Assembly: GCA_902497185.1 (NCBI GenBank)
Contig: CABVEG010000028.1
Span: 1 to 11,518 of the forward strand
Length of the DNA stretch: 11,518 nucleotides
DNA from: an uncultured Eubacteriales bacterium
GTDB lineage: Bacteria; Bacillota; Clostridia; Lachnospirales; CAG-274
Reading direction: 5' to 3'
A program made the position numbers and the translations under genes. Shown one piece after another: positions 1 to 6,359 of this stretch; the first letter of the stretch is position 1, and each line of letters opens with the position of its first letter. The notes beneath the pieces are model-generated. The model made no database searches and was not told where the DNA came from. It saw only the letters and a list, made by a program, of their open reading frames with translations.

Positions 1-29
1 AAGTATCGTTATTTGTCGATATATGTGTG

Positions 30-58
30 TTGAAAGCTATGGTTGGTTGACTTATTAT
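30..58 (+). promoter_or_regulatory. Predicted sigma-A promoter of the YHYH-protein gene
   Basis: A -35 box TTGAAA (30-35) and a -10 box TATTAT (53-58) are separated by exactly 17 bases; each hexamer matches consensus at 5 of 6 positions. Transcription would start near 65, giving a leader of about 30 nt before the ATG at 94. It is the best-spaced pair upstream of the gene. An alternative TTGACT at 47-52 has no -10 box at proper spacing. Confidence 0.55.
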
Positions 59-93
59 TAATATATAAACAACATAAAAGAGGAGGTTTTATT

Positions 94-966
94 ATGAAAC
101 TAAAAAGATTATTTTCAGTAGCAATGGCTGTAGTAATGTGTGCAGGTACTGCATACGGTCATTCAGGCAGAACAGACAGCAGCGGAGGTCATAGGGATAA
201 GAAAAATGTCAGTGGTTTAGGATACTATCATTATCACTGTGGCGGTCATCCTGCTCACCTTCACACAAATGGTGTATGTCCTTACAGCAGTGGTTATTCA
301 GGGGGTTCATCTTCCTCATCTGCACCTAAGGTTACTGCACCTGACCCAAACAGAAATAATGTATATCTTATGCATACAATGCCTCAAATGACAGTAGGTG
401 AAAGTTTTATGGCAGAGGCTGTATCAAATAACAGCAGCGCACCTCTTTCATGGTCATCAAGCAACAGCAATGTTGCATATGTTGACAGTACGGGAAGAGT
501 AACGGCTAAGGGAGTAGGTACGGCAGTAATAACCGTGTCCAATGGCTACAAGAGCGCATCATACACTGTTAGCTGCAAAGGCTATGTTGCATATACGGCG
601 GCAGAAGCAGAAATTAACGGAAAGGGAATACAGCTTTATTATTACAATGGAGATTACTATGTGCTTTGCAGTGATTTGACGGAATATGGATTTGATACTG
701 CCTTTACAAAGGGTACAGACAGCTCCCTTGTTAAAATAACAAGAAACAGCAGTAAAACGGTAAAGGGTAAAAATGTTATTGCTTATCCTGATGGTAAAAT
801 AGCCTATGTAGTAATGCCGACTTCAATAAATGTTTTGTGTGGCAGTAATACAAATTACAGTAAGGCAGTAAATGGCGATGGAAAAATGTTTGTAGCCTTT
901 GATTCTCTTGCAGCTTTTGGAAATATTACAAAAGCTGGCAGCAGTATGAAACTAAATATGAATTGA
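94..966 (+). CDS. Secreted YHYH-domain protein with one BIG2 (Ig-like) domain
   Basis: A 290-residue exported protein of unknown biochemical role. Residues 1-22 form a signal peptide (KLKR basic start, hydrophobic core, AYG before His23). Residues 23-64 are the His/Cys-rich YHYH module: HSGRTDSSGGH, then YHYHCGG (45-51), HPAHLH (52-57) and GVCPY (60-64). The cluster of eight histidines (23, 33, 46, 48, 52, 55, 57 and, further on, 94) and Cys49/Cys62 suggests metal binding, but that is inference. A Ser/Gly linker (65-77) leads to a BIG2 Ig-like fold at about 90-160 (WSSSNSNVAYVDSTGRVTAKGVGTA is its signature region, seen in part). The C-terminal half (about 163-290) faintly resembles the stalk domains called copper amine oxidase N-terminal-like; this is uncertain. 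The start at 94 is chosen because AGGAGG (81-86) lies 7 nt upstream; the frame is open further upstream from 43 but lacks a ribosome binding site there. It stands alone, with its own promoter. Confidence 0.85.
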   Translation: MKLKRLFSVAMAVVMCAGTAYGHSGRTDSSGGHRDKKNVSGLGYYHYHCGGHPAHLHTNGVCPYSSGYSGGSSSSSAPKVTAPDPNRNNVYLMHTMPQMTVGESFMAEAVSNNSSAPLSWSSSNSNVAYVDSTGRVTAKGVGTAVITVSNGYKSASYTVSCKGYVAYTAAEAEINGKGIQLYYYNGDYYVLCSDLTEYGFDTAFTKGTDSSLVKITRNSSKTVKGKNVIAYPDGKIAYVVMPTSINVLCGSNTNYSKAVNGDGKMFVAFDSLAAFGNITKAGSSMKLNMN

Positions 967-1150
967 AAATAATGATTAATTTCATTTTTGATGCCGTAAT
1001 TAGTGTAAAATCGTTGGACAAACTTTAGTTTTTGCAGGAATGAAATAAAAATAATTCTTGCAAAATTTAAAAATTGCACAAAAAGTATACGGAAAAATTG
1101 TATGTTCTTACTAAACAGTAATTATATGCATCTTAAAAATTAATGGATAT

Positions 1151-1175
1151 TAAGTAAAATTTAACTTATTTTTTT
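1151..1175 (+). terminator. Weak candidate terminator downstream of the YHYH gene
   Basis: TAAGT (1151-1155) can pair with ACTTA (1164-1168) around an 8-nt loop and is followed directly by seven T residues (1169-1175). The stem is short and A+T-rich, and it lies about 185 nt past the stop codon, so termination here would be inefficient. No better hairpin is visible between 967 and 1225. Confidence 0.25.
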
Positions 1176-1187
1176 GAGAAATTTAAC
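1157..1187. repeat. Direct repeat AAATTTAAC x2, 22 bp apart, upstream of the liv promoter
   Basis: AAATTTAAC occurs at 1157-1165 and again at 1179-1187. The 22-bp period is about two turns of B-DNA, so both copies would face the same side of the helix, about 40-70 bp upstream of the livJ -35 box. That is a usual place for an activator or operator, but the base composition is so A+T-rich that chance is a fair alternative. Confidence 0.3.
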
Positions 1188-1225
1188 AAATCCATACTTT
1201 AGCTTAATAAAATCTTATATTTCTA

Positions 1226-1254
1226 TTGACAAAAATTAACTCTGAATTTATAAT
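1226..1254 (+). promoter_or_regulatory. Perfect consensus sigma-A promoter of the liv operon
   Basis: TTGACA (1226-1231) and TATAAT (1249-1254) both match consensus at 6 of 6 positions, with an ideal 17-bp spacer. Transcription should start near 1261-1262. A promoter this strong fits an abundant solute-binding protein and suggests that expression may be held back by a repressor or by the leader hairpin that follows immediately. Confidence 0.85.
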
Positions 1255-1266
1255 TAATATTGTCAA

Positions 1267-1296
1267 TGAGGGCACGATGTATTAAACGTGCCCTTA
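1267..1296 (+). promoter_or_regulatory. Leader stem-loop at the 5' end of the liv mRNA
   Basis: AGGGCACG (1269-1276) pairs perfectly with CGTGCCCT (1287-1294), extended by a G-U and a T-A pair to 1267-1296; the loop is 10 nt (1277-1286). It starts only about 6 nt after the predicted transcription start. A U-rich but interrupted stretch follows (1294-1316), so it could be an attenuator or intrinsic terminator; equally it could be a 5' hairpin that protects the mRNA. The leader to the ATG at 1350 is only about 89 nt, too short for a T-box. Confidence 0.65.
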
Positions 1297-1349
1297 AATT
1301 TTATATTTTATTTTTAAGAAAATTAGTGTTTAGAAGGAGGAGTTTTCTT

Positions 1350-2540
1350 ATGAAGAAGAAAATTATGGCTGTTGCTTTAACTTTAGCTATGGCTACAAGT
1401 GTTATGCTTACAGGCTGCGGCGGCGGAGCAGCAGATGCAACCGGTGAAACTAGTGATGCAAGTGCTGAGGCTACAGGCGACGTTATTAAGATTGGTGTTT
1501 TACAGCCTATAACAGGCGGTATGGCTGCAGGTGCTGCTATTGAAATTGAAGGTATTGAGCTTGCACAGTCTGAAAGACCTACTGTTAATGTAGACGGCAA
1601 GGAATATACAGTTGAACTTGTTAAGGCTGATAATAAGTCTGATAAGGTTGAGGCTGCAAATGCTGCAACTAAGTTAATTGAACAGGATCAGGTTTCTGTT
1701 ATTCTCGGTTCTTACTCTTCAACACCATCTCTTGGTGCCTATGATGTAATCAGAAACGGCTCTGTACCTGCTATTGGTATCAGCTGTACTAACCCTGCTG
1801 TTACTGAGGGCAATGACAATTACTTCAGAGTTTGCTTTATTGACCCATATCAGGGCAAGGTAATGGCTAATTATGCCTATAATACTTTAGGTGCTAAGAC
1901 TGCTGCTGTTACAACTGAGCAGGGTAATGACTACTCTGTTGGTCTTGCTCAGTACTTCAAGGATGAATTTGAAAGCCTTGGTGGTACAGTTTATGAGGCT
2001 GCTTACCAGACAGGTGATCAGGACTTCAATGCTCAGATCACTGCATTAAAGGCTAACAATCCTGATGTATTCTTTGTACCGGGTAACTTTACTGAGGCTG
2101 CTATGTTTATTAAGCAGGCTAAGCAGGCAGGTGTTGAGGTTCCAATGCTTGGTGGTGATACATACGAGGTTCAGGAATTTATTGATGTAGCAGGTGCTGA
2201 GTCTGAAGGCGTATTATTCTCTGCTTTCTTTGATGCTGACGCTGAGTTAACTCCTCTTACTAAGGAATTTGTTACTAAGTACAGAGAGGCTAATGGCGGT
2301 AAGGACCCTGCAGGTGTTACAGCTCTTGGTTATGATGCTTACAACTTAGCTTGTGATGCTATTGAGGCAGCTAACTCTGTTGACCCTGTAGCAATAAGAG
2401 ATGCTCTTGCTGCTGCTGATTTCACAGGTGTTACAGGTCCTGTTAAGTTTGATGAAAACGGCAACCCAACTAAGGCTGCTGTTATTAAGAAGGTTGAAGG
2501 CGGCAAGTTTGTTTATGCTGATGCTGTTACAGCTGAGTAA
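1350..2540 (+). CDS. livJ: Branched-chain amino acid ABC transporter substrate-binding lipoprotein
   Basis: This 396-residue lipoprotein captures leucine, isoleucine or valine (or a related amino acid) outside the membrane and delivers it to LivHM. Residues 1-23 are a lipoprotein signal peptide ending in the lipobox LTGC, with Cys23 as the lipidated residue. A flexible Gly/Ala/Ser/Thr-rich tether follows (24-44). The rest is a type I periplasmic-binding fold (Peripla_BP_6): IKIGVLQPITG at 46-56, then GSYSSTPS (120-127) and ISCTN (144-148), which correspond to the ligand-contacting loops of LIV-binding proteins. The length is typical. The start at 1350 is set by AGGAGG (1335-1340), 9 nt upstream; the open frame upstream to 1260 would run through the leader hairpin and is rejected. 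Codon use is strongly biased (GCT, CTT, GGT, AAG), as in abundant proteins. It is the first gene of the liv operon. The exact ligand cannot be read from sequence. Confidence 0.93.
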   Translation: MKKKIMAVALTLAMATSVMLTGCGGGAADATGETSDASAEATGDVIKIGVLQPITGGMAAGAAIEIEGIELAQSERPTVNVDGKEYTVELVKADNKSDKVEAANAATKLIEQDQVSVILGSYSSTPSLGAYDVIRNGSVPAIGISCTNPAVTEGNDNYFRVCFIDPYQGKVMANYAYNTLGAKTAAVTTEQGNDYSVGLAQYFKDEFESLGGTVYEAAYQTGDQDFNAQITALKANNPDVFFVPGNFTEAAMFIKQAKQAGVEVPMLGGDTYEVQEFIDVAGAESEGVLFSAFFDADAELTPLTKEFVTKYREANGGKDPAGVTALGYDAYNLACDAIEAANSVDPVAIRDALAAADFTGVTGPVKFDENGNPTKAAVIKKVEGGKFVYADAVTAE

Positions 2541-2566
2541 TCATAAATACACTTTAATTTAAGATT

Positions 2567-2597
2567 TGGGGGTACGGTTCCCGTACCCTCATTTTTT
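2567..2597 (+). terminator. Intrinsic terminator or attenuator between livJ and livH
   Basis: GGGTACGG (2570-2577) pairs perfectly with CCGTACCC (2581-2588) around the 3-nt loop TTC; the outer pairs G-U, G-C and T-A extend the stem to 2567-2591. Six T residues (2592-2597) follow directly. It begins 26 nt after the livJ stop. Since the liv genes continue on the same strand, it most likely terminates part of the transcripts, so that livJ is made in excess over livHMGF. Confidence 0.85.
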
Positions 2598-2648
2598 AAA
2601 TATTTCAAAATTAATGTGCTGGAAGGAGATTTTGAAATATTTGAAAAA
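2592..2648 (+). promoter_or_regulatory. 20-bp intercistronic stem-loop with a Shine-Dalgarno-like loop
   Basis: AAATATTTCAAAAT (2598-2611) is a perfect inverted repeat of ATTTTGAAATATTT (2629-2642), 14 bp. The pairing extends outward through U2597-G2643 and five U-A pairs (2592-2596 with 2644-2648) to 20 bp. The 17-nt loop (2612-2628) contains GGAAGGAG (2621-2628). The 5' arm uses the U-tract of the preceding terminator. The structure can form only on read-through transcripts. It could protect mRNA ends, be a processing site, or influence livH translation. Confidence 0.7.
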
Positions 2649-2672
2649 GATAACAGAAAGGTAGTGAATATT

Positions 2673-3584
2673 ATGTTGGTAATACCTGCAATGGCGGATT
2701 TATTGCAGCAGATTTGTAACGGCTTGCTTTTAGGAAGTCTTTTTGCGCTTGTTGCTGTAGGTTATACTATGGTTTACGGTATTTTAAGACTTATTAACTT
2801 TGCCCATTGTGATATATTTATGATGGCAATGTACATAGCCTTCTTTACTGTAGCCGCAGATTTTAAATGGTGGTTTATAAGCTTTGTTGTTGTTATTATT
2901 ATAACTGCCGTACTTGGTATGGGTGTTGAAAAGGTGGCTTATGCTACCTTAAGACGACAAAATGCACCTAAAATTTCGATGCTTATTTCAGCTATTGGTG
3001 CATCTTATCTTTTGGAAAATCTGGCAACTGTTATTTTTACGGGTAAGCCTAAGACTTTCCCACAGATTCCATTTTTTGTTGATATGATTCAGTTAGGCTC
3101 TGTCAGATTACAGAGACTGGCTATTATTGTGCCTGTTGTTACATTTGTGCTTATGGCTGTGCTTTTGCTCCTTATTAACAAGACTAAGGCAGGTATGGCT
3201 ATGAGAGCAGTTTCCAAGGACCTTGAAACTGCAAAGCTTATGGGTATTAATGTAAACGGTACAATTTCATTTACATTTGCAATCGGCTCTGCCATTGCTG
3301 CTGTTGGCGCTATTTTATGGGGCTTAAAGTACCCTCAGATTTCACCTCTTGTTGGTGTTATGCCGGGCTTAAAGTGCTTTATTGCAGCAGTTATCGGCGG
3401 TATCGGTAATGTTAAGGGAGCAGTTATAGGCGGTATAATTCTTGGCTTTGTTGAGGTTATGGCTGTAACCTTCTTCCCTTCAATTTCTGCATATAAGGAT
3501 ATTTTCTCTTTTGTTATCCTTATTCTTATTCTTTTATTCAGACCTAACGGTCTTATCGGCGAAAAAATTGCCGAGAAGGTTTAA
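2673..3584 (+). CDS. livH: Branched-chain amino acid ABC transporter permease LivH
   Basis: An integral membrane permease that, paired with LivM, forms the channel for branched-chain amino acids. It has 303 residues, close to the 308 of E. coli LivH. Hydrophobic segments run through the protein, beginning near 14-38. The family motif around INFAH (41-45) is present, but the usual Gly-Glu that follows is Cys46-Asp47. The cytoplasmic ATPase-coupling loop is the AMRAVSKDLETAKLMGI stretch, and the conserved GGIGNVKGAVIGG stretch follows near the C-terminus. The start at 2673 is preferred because GAAAGG (2656-2661) lies 11 nt upstream. A GTG at 2616 is in frame but lies in the loop of the intercistronic hairpin, with no ribosome binding site before it, and would add 19 charged residues untypical of the family. 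The stop codon overlaps the ribosome binding site of livM. Confidence 0.92.
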   Translation: MLVIPAMADLLQQICNGLLLGSLFALVAVGYTMVYGILRLINFAHCDIFMMAMYIAFFTVAADFKWWFISFVVVIIITAVLGMGVEKVAYATLRRQNAPKISMLISAIGASYLLENLATVIFTGKPKTFPQIPFFVDMIQLGSVRLQRLAIIVPVVTFVLMAVLLLLINKTKAGMAMRAVSKDLETAKLMGINVNGTISFTFAIGSAIAAVGAILWGLKYPQISPLVGVMPGLKCFIAAVIGGIGNVKGAVIGGIILGFVEVMAVTFFPSISAYKDIFSFVILILILLFRPNGLIGEKIAEKV

Positions 3585-3598
3585 GGAGGTGCTGAAGT

Positions 3599-4675
3599 AT
3601 GAAAAATATGAACAAAAGGAATTTGATTTTAAATATTATAGTTATTGCCGCCTTAGTGGGCTTTATTATCTGGGCTGAGGAGGGCAGAGGCTTTGGCTCC
3701 TACAATCAGAGAATTTTTAAGACCTGCTGTATATATGCAATATGTGCCCTGTCTATGAATATGGTAAACGGCTTTACGGGCTTGTTTTCACTTGGTCAGC
3801 CGGGATTTATGGCTATTGGTGCTTATGTAACAGCATTTTTAACTGTTTCTGCAAGTGATAAGATGTCTATTTATAAAATTATACCTATTTCAGAGGGTAT
3901 GGCTAATTTACACGCACCATTTTTCATTGCCCTTATTTTAGGTGGTCTTATTGCGGCAGTGTTTGCCTTTTTAATTGGTTTCCCTGTTTTAAGATTAAAG
4001 GGTGACTATCTTGCCATTGCGACACTTGGTTTTTCTGAAATTATTAGAATTTTCATAACTAATGCACAGGGCATTACAAACGGCCCTACAGGTATTAACA
4101 GAATACCTAATACATATATGAATCTTTATGTTGTGTGTGGTATTCTTGCACTTATTGTTATTTTCATTCTTGCAATGATGAAAACAAGCTACGGCAGAGC
4201 ATTGCTTGCTATCCGTGAGGATGAGGTAGCTGCTCAGGCAATGGGTATTAACTTATTCAGACACAAAATGCTTGCCTTTGTATTAAGCGGTTTCTTTGCA
4301 GGTATAGGCGGAGGACTTCTTGCATCTCTTGTTGGTGCAATCGGTCCTGACCAGTTTAAGTTTACTGTAGCTTACGATATTCTTCTTATGGTTGTTCTTG
4401 GCGGTCAGGGTTCAGTTTCAGGTTCTGTTGCCGGTGCATTTATTGTAAGAATTGCCCTTGAAAAATTAAGATTTTTGGACGAACCTATTGATTTTGGATT
4501 TTTCCAGTACAAGGGTATAGGTGGTATGAGAATGGTTGTATTCTCAATTCTTCTTATGCTTGTTATTATCCTTTGGAGAAAGGGTATATTTGGTAACAAG
4601 GAATTTAGCTGGGACAGAATTTTTAACTTCTTTGCTAAATTCAAGAAATCTCCTAAAAAGGAGGTGCAGGGATAA
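3599..4675 (+). CDS. livM: Branched-chain amino acid ABC transporter permease LivM
   Basis: The second permease subunit of the LivFGHMJ importer (BPD_transp_2 family), 358 residues. A hydrophobic segment at about 9-26 is followed by the family signature GFTGLFSLGQPGFMAIGAY at 58-76. Further membrane segments follow. The cytoplasmic loop that docks on the ATPases is near 199-220 (GRALLAIREDEVAAQAMGI). A last membrane helix ends in a basic, Lys-rich C-terminal tail (KFKKSPKKEVQG) that looks cytoplasmic and somewhat longer than the minimal family end. The ribosome binding site AAGGAGG (3583-3589) overlaps the livH stop codon and lies 9 nt before the ATG. The stop overlaps the livG start by one base (TAATG), suggesting translational coupling; the last codons also encode livG's AAGGAGG site (4658-4664). 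Confidence 0.93.
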   Translation: MKNMNKRNLILNIIVIAALVGFIIWAEEGRGFGSYNQRIFKTCCIYAICALSMNMVNGFTGLFSLGQPGFMAIGAYVTAFLTVSASDKMSIYKIIPISEGMANLHAPFFIALILGGLIAAVFAFLIGFPVLRLKGDYLAIATLGFSEIIRIFITNAQGITNGPTGINRIPNTYMNLYVVCGILALIVIFILAMMKTSYGRALLAIREDEVAAQAMGINLFRHKMLAFVLSGFFAGIGGGLLASLVGAIGPDQFKFTVAYDILLMVVLGGQGSVSGSVAGAFIVRIALEKLRFLDEPIDFGFFQYKGIGGMRMVVFSILLMLVIILWRKGIFGNKEFSWDRIFNFFAKFKKSPKKEVQG

Positions 4676-5448
4676 TGGCTGCTTTACTTGAAACAAGAGA
4701 TGTTACTATAAGATTTGGTGGTCTTATAGCTGTTAATTTATTGAATATTGAAGTTAATAAGAGTGAAATTATTGCTATAATCGGACCTAACGGTGCTGGT
4801 AAGACAACTGCTTTCAACCTTATTACAGGTGTTTATGCACCAACAGAGGGAGATATTTTATTTGACGGTGAGAAAATAAACGGCAAGCGTCCCGATGAAA
4901 TTGCAAAACTGGGTATTGCCCGTACCTTCCAGAATATTCGTCTTTTTAAGGATTTAACAGTACTTGAAAATGTACTCATAGCTACTCACCTTAATGTTAA
5001 GAGCGGTTTGTTCTCTTCTGTATTAAAACTTCCTAAGGCAAGGAAGGAAGAACAGGAAATGATTAAATTTGCCGAATTTCTTCTTGAGGAAACAGGACTT
5101 TTGCAGTTTAAGGATGAAATTGCATCCAATCTTCCTTACGGCTTACAAAGACGTCTTGAAATTGCAAGAGCTTTGGCAACAAAGCCTAAACTTCTTCTTT
5201 TGGATGAACCTGCCGCAGGTATGAATCCAAAGGAAAGCGAGGACCTTACGGAATTCATAAGAGATATAAGAGATAAGTTTAATCTTACGGTATTGCTTAT
5301 TGAGCACCATATGCAGCTTGTTATGGACATTTCTGACAGAATTTATGTTCTTGAATATGGTCAGACTATTGCCAAGGGTGTTCCTGCTGAGATTCAGGCT
5401 AATCCGGCAGTTATTAAGGCATATCTTGGAGAGGAGGACGAGGACTAA
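4675..5448 (+). CDS. livG: Branched-chain amino acid ABC transporter ATP-binding protein LivG
   Basis: The first of two cytoplasmic ATPases that power the liv importer, 257 residues, the usual length. Walker A is GPNGAGKTT at 37-45, the Q-loop glutamine is Gln86 (ARTFQNIRLF), the signature is the LivG variant LPYGLQRRLEI (153-163), and Walker B with the catalytic glutamate is LLLLDEP (173-179, Glu178). The H-loop is IEHHM, with His211 as the switch histidine; the next position is often Asp, here His212. The C-terminal extension PAEIQANPAVIKAYLG is the branched-chain amino acid transporter C-terminal motif and separates this protein from other ATPases. All catalytic elements are intact. The start overlaps the livM stop by one base, and the stop overlaps the livF start in the same way. 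Confidence 0.95.
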   Translation: MAALLETRDVTIRFGGLIAVNLLNIEVNKSEIIAIIGPNGAGKTTAFNLITGVYAPTEGDILFDGEKINGKRPDEIAKLGIARTFQNIRLFKDLTVLENVLIATHLNVKSGLFSSVLKLPKARKEEQEMIKFAEFLLEETGLLQFKDEIASNLPYGLQRRLEIARALATKPKLLLLDEPAAGMNPKESEDLTEFIRDIRDKFNLTVLLIEHHMQLVMDISDRIYVLEYGQTIAKGVPAEIQANPAVIKAYLGEEDED

Positions 5449-6161
5449 TGCTGGAAATTAATAATTTAAAGGTTAAATATGGCGGTATTACTGCCCTTGA
5501 CGGTATCTCAATGCAGGTACCTGACGGCAAAATTATAACTCTTGTTGGCGCTAACGGCGCAGGCAAGAGCACAACTCTTCGTTCTATTACAAAACTTGTT
5601 AATCCTGTTGCAGGTTCAATAAAGTATGATGGTAAGGAGCTTACCCATATGAATACACAGGATATTGTTAAGCTTGGTATTACCCTTGTTCCCGAGGGTA
5701 GACACGTTTTTGCAGATATGACTGTTGATGAAAACCTTATGATAGGTGCTTATTTAAGAAAAGATAAGGAAAATTTTAAGGAAGATATTGCCTTTATACA
5801 CGAGATGTTTCCAAGACTTAAGGAAAGAGCAAAGCAGTTAAGCGGTACTCTTTCAGGCGGCGAACAGCAGATGCTTGCTGTAGGTCGTGCATTAATGAGT
5901 AACCCAAAGGTTATGATGATGGATGAGCCTTCTCTTGGTCTTGCTCCTCTTGTAGTTAAGGATATTTTCAACATTATTCAGAAGGTTAATAAGGAAAAGG
6001 GTGTTACTATACTCCTTATTGAACAAAATGCCAATGCAGCATTAAAAATTGCCGATTATGGCTATGTTATGGAAACAGGCAAAATCGGTCTTGAGGGTAC
6101 AGGTCAGGAGCTTCTTGCTAATGAGAGAGTTAAGGAGCTTTACCTTGGTAAGAGTAAATAA
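5448..6161 (+). CDS. livF: Branched-chain amino acid ABC transporter ATP-binding protein LivF
   Basis: The second ATPase of the importer, 237 residues, full length. Walker A is GANGAGKST at 34-42. The LivF-type segment LVPEGRHVFADMTV at 80-93 replaces the usual Q-loop context. The signature is LSGGEQQML (135-143), and Walker B is MMMDEPSLGLAP (156-167), with Glu160 as the catalytic base. The H-loop position is Gln193 (IEQN), as in E. coli LivF, so this is a family trait and not a defect; the partner LivG keeps its histidine. GAGGAGG (5431-5437), inside the end of livG, is the ribosome binding site, 10 nt before the ATG. It is the last gene of the operon; hairpins begin 11 nt after the stop. 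Confidence 0.95.
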   Translation: MLEINNLKVKYGGITALDGISMQVPDGKIITLVGANGAGKSTTLRSITKLVNPVAGSIKYDGKELTHMNTQDIVKLGITLVPEGRHVFADMTVDENLMIGAYLRKDKENFKEDIAFIHEMFPRLKERAKQLSGTLSGGEQQMLAVGRALMSNPKVMMMDEPSLGLAPLVVKDIFNIIQKVNKEKGVTILLIEQNANAALKIADYGYVMETGKIGLEGTGQELLANERVKELYLGKSK

Positions 6162-6172
6162 ACAAAATTTAA

Positions 6173-6194
6173 AGGTATCAGGTGACTGATACCT
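6173..6194. terminator. Stem-loop with GUGA tetraloop after livF; suits - strand termination
   Basis: AGGTATCAG (6173-6181) pairs perfectly with CTGATACCT (6186-6194) around GTGA, a GNRA-type tetraloop when read on the + strand. On the + strand no T-tract follows, so there it would mainly stabilise the end of the livF mRNA. Read on the - strand, the stem is followed by a T-rich run (TTTAAATTTTGTTTATTT), so it could terminate read-through from the amidohydrolase gene. Confidence 0.6.
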
Positions 6195-6207
6195 CAGATT
6201 GTAAAGA

Positions 6208-6236
6208 AACCCCATTTTCATTTGTGAAATGGGGTT
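6208..6236 (-). terminator. Stem-loop, candidate terminator for the amidohydrolase transcript
   Basis: AACCCCATTT (6208-6217) pairs with AAATGGGGTT (6227-6236), 10 bp, with some further pairing inside the 9-nt loop. On the - strand the stem is followed by TTTCTTT, a short T-rich run. On the + strand the following bases are A-rich and poor for termination. Confidence 0.5.
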
Positions 6237-6287
6237 CAAATTTGCAAAAATATTAATTATCAGCTTATTTAGCCAAAATAAGGGTTT

Positions 6288-6335
6288 GGGGGTGTTGCAT
6301 AATAGTTACCTATTTTACAACATCCCCATATTTTT
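6288..6335 (+). terminator. Intrinsic terminator of the liv operon
   Basis: GGGGGTGTTG (6288-6297) pairs with CAACATCCCC (6318-6327), 10 bp with one G-U. Inside, AATAG (6301-6305) pairs with CTATT (6310-6314) around TTAC, so the hairpin is long and two-tiered. ATATTTTT (6328-6335) follows. It lies 126 nt after the livF stop and 25 nt from the convergent gene's stop, so it may act in both directions, but the U-tract favours the + strand. Confidence 0.75.
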
Positions 6336-6359
6336 AAAAGCTAATTTTATATTGCTGCA

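Larger units (their letters stand above)
967..1225. other. A+T-rich intergenic spacer between the YHYH gene and livJ
   Basis: No convincing gene on either strand: the only open frames are short and lack ribosome binding sites. It holds a weak AT hairpin with a T7 tract (1151-1175) and a 9-bp direct repeat (1157-1165 and 1179-1187), both listed separately. Any upstream control site for the liv promoter at 1226 would be expected here. Confidence 0.6.

Noticed and set aside
1170..1184. CodY-box-like sequence upstream of the liv promoter
   Set aside because: It matches the consensus at only 11 of 15 positions in a very A+T-rich spacer, where such matches are expected by chance. CodY control of branched-chain amino acid transport is known in Bacillota, but this site alone does not show it.
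1260..1349. N-terminal extension of LivJ from 1260
   Set aside because: It would start before or at the predicted transcription start and run through the leader hairpin; it would also bury the lipoprotein signal peptide. ATG 1350 has AGGAGG 9 nt upstream.
1261..1349. T-box or amino-acid riboswitch in the liv leader
   Set aside because: The leader is about 89 nt with one simple hairpin; there is no room for a T-box specifier stem and antiterminator, and I see no T-box core sequence.
2616..2672. N-terminal extension of LivH from a GTG at 2616
   Set aside because: The GTG lies in the loop of the intercistronic stem-loop with no ribosome binding site before it, and the added residues are charged and not typical of LivH. 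ATG 2673 has GAAAGG upstream and gives the family length.
6024..6026. Loss of the H-loop histidine in LivF (Gln193)
   Set aside because: LivF proteins, including that of E. coli, normally have EQN here; LivG supplies the histidine. It is a family trait.
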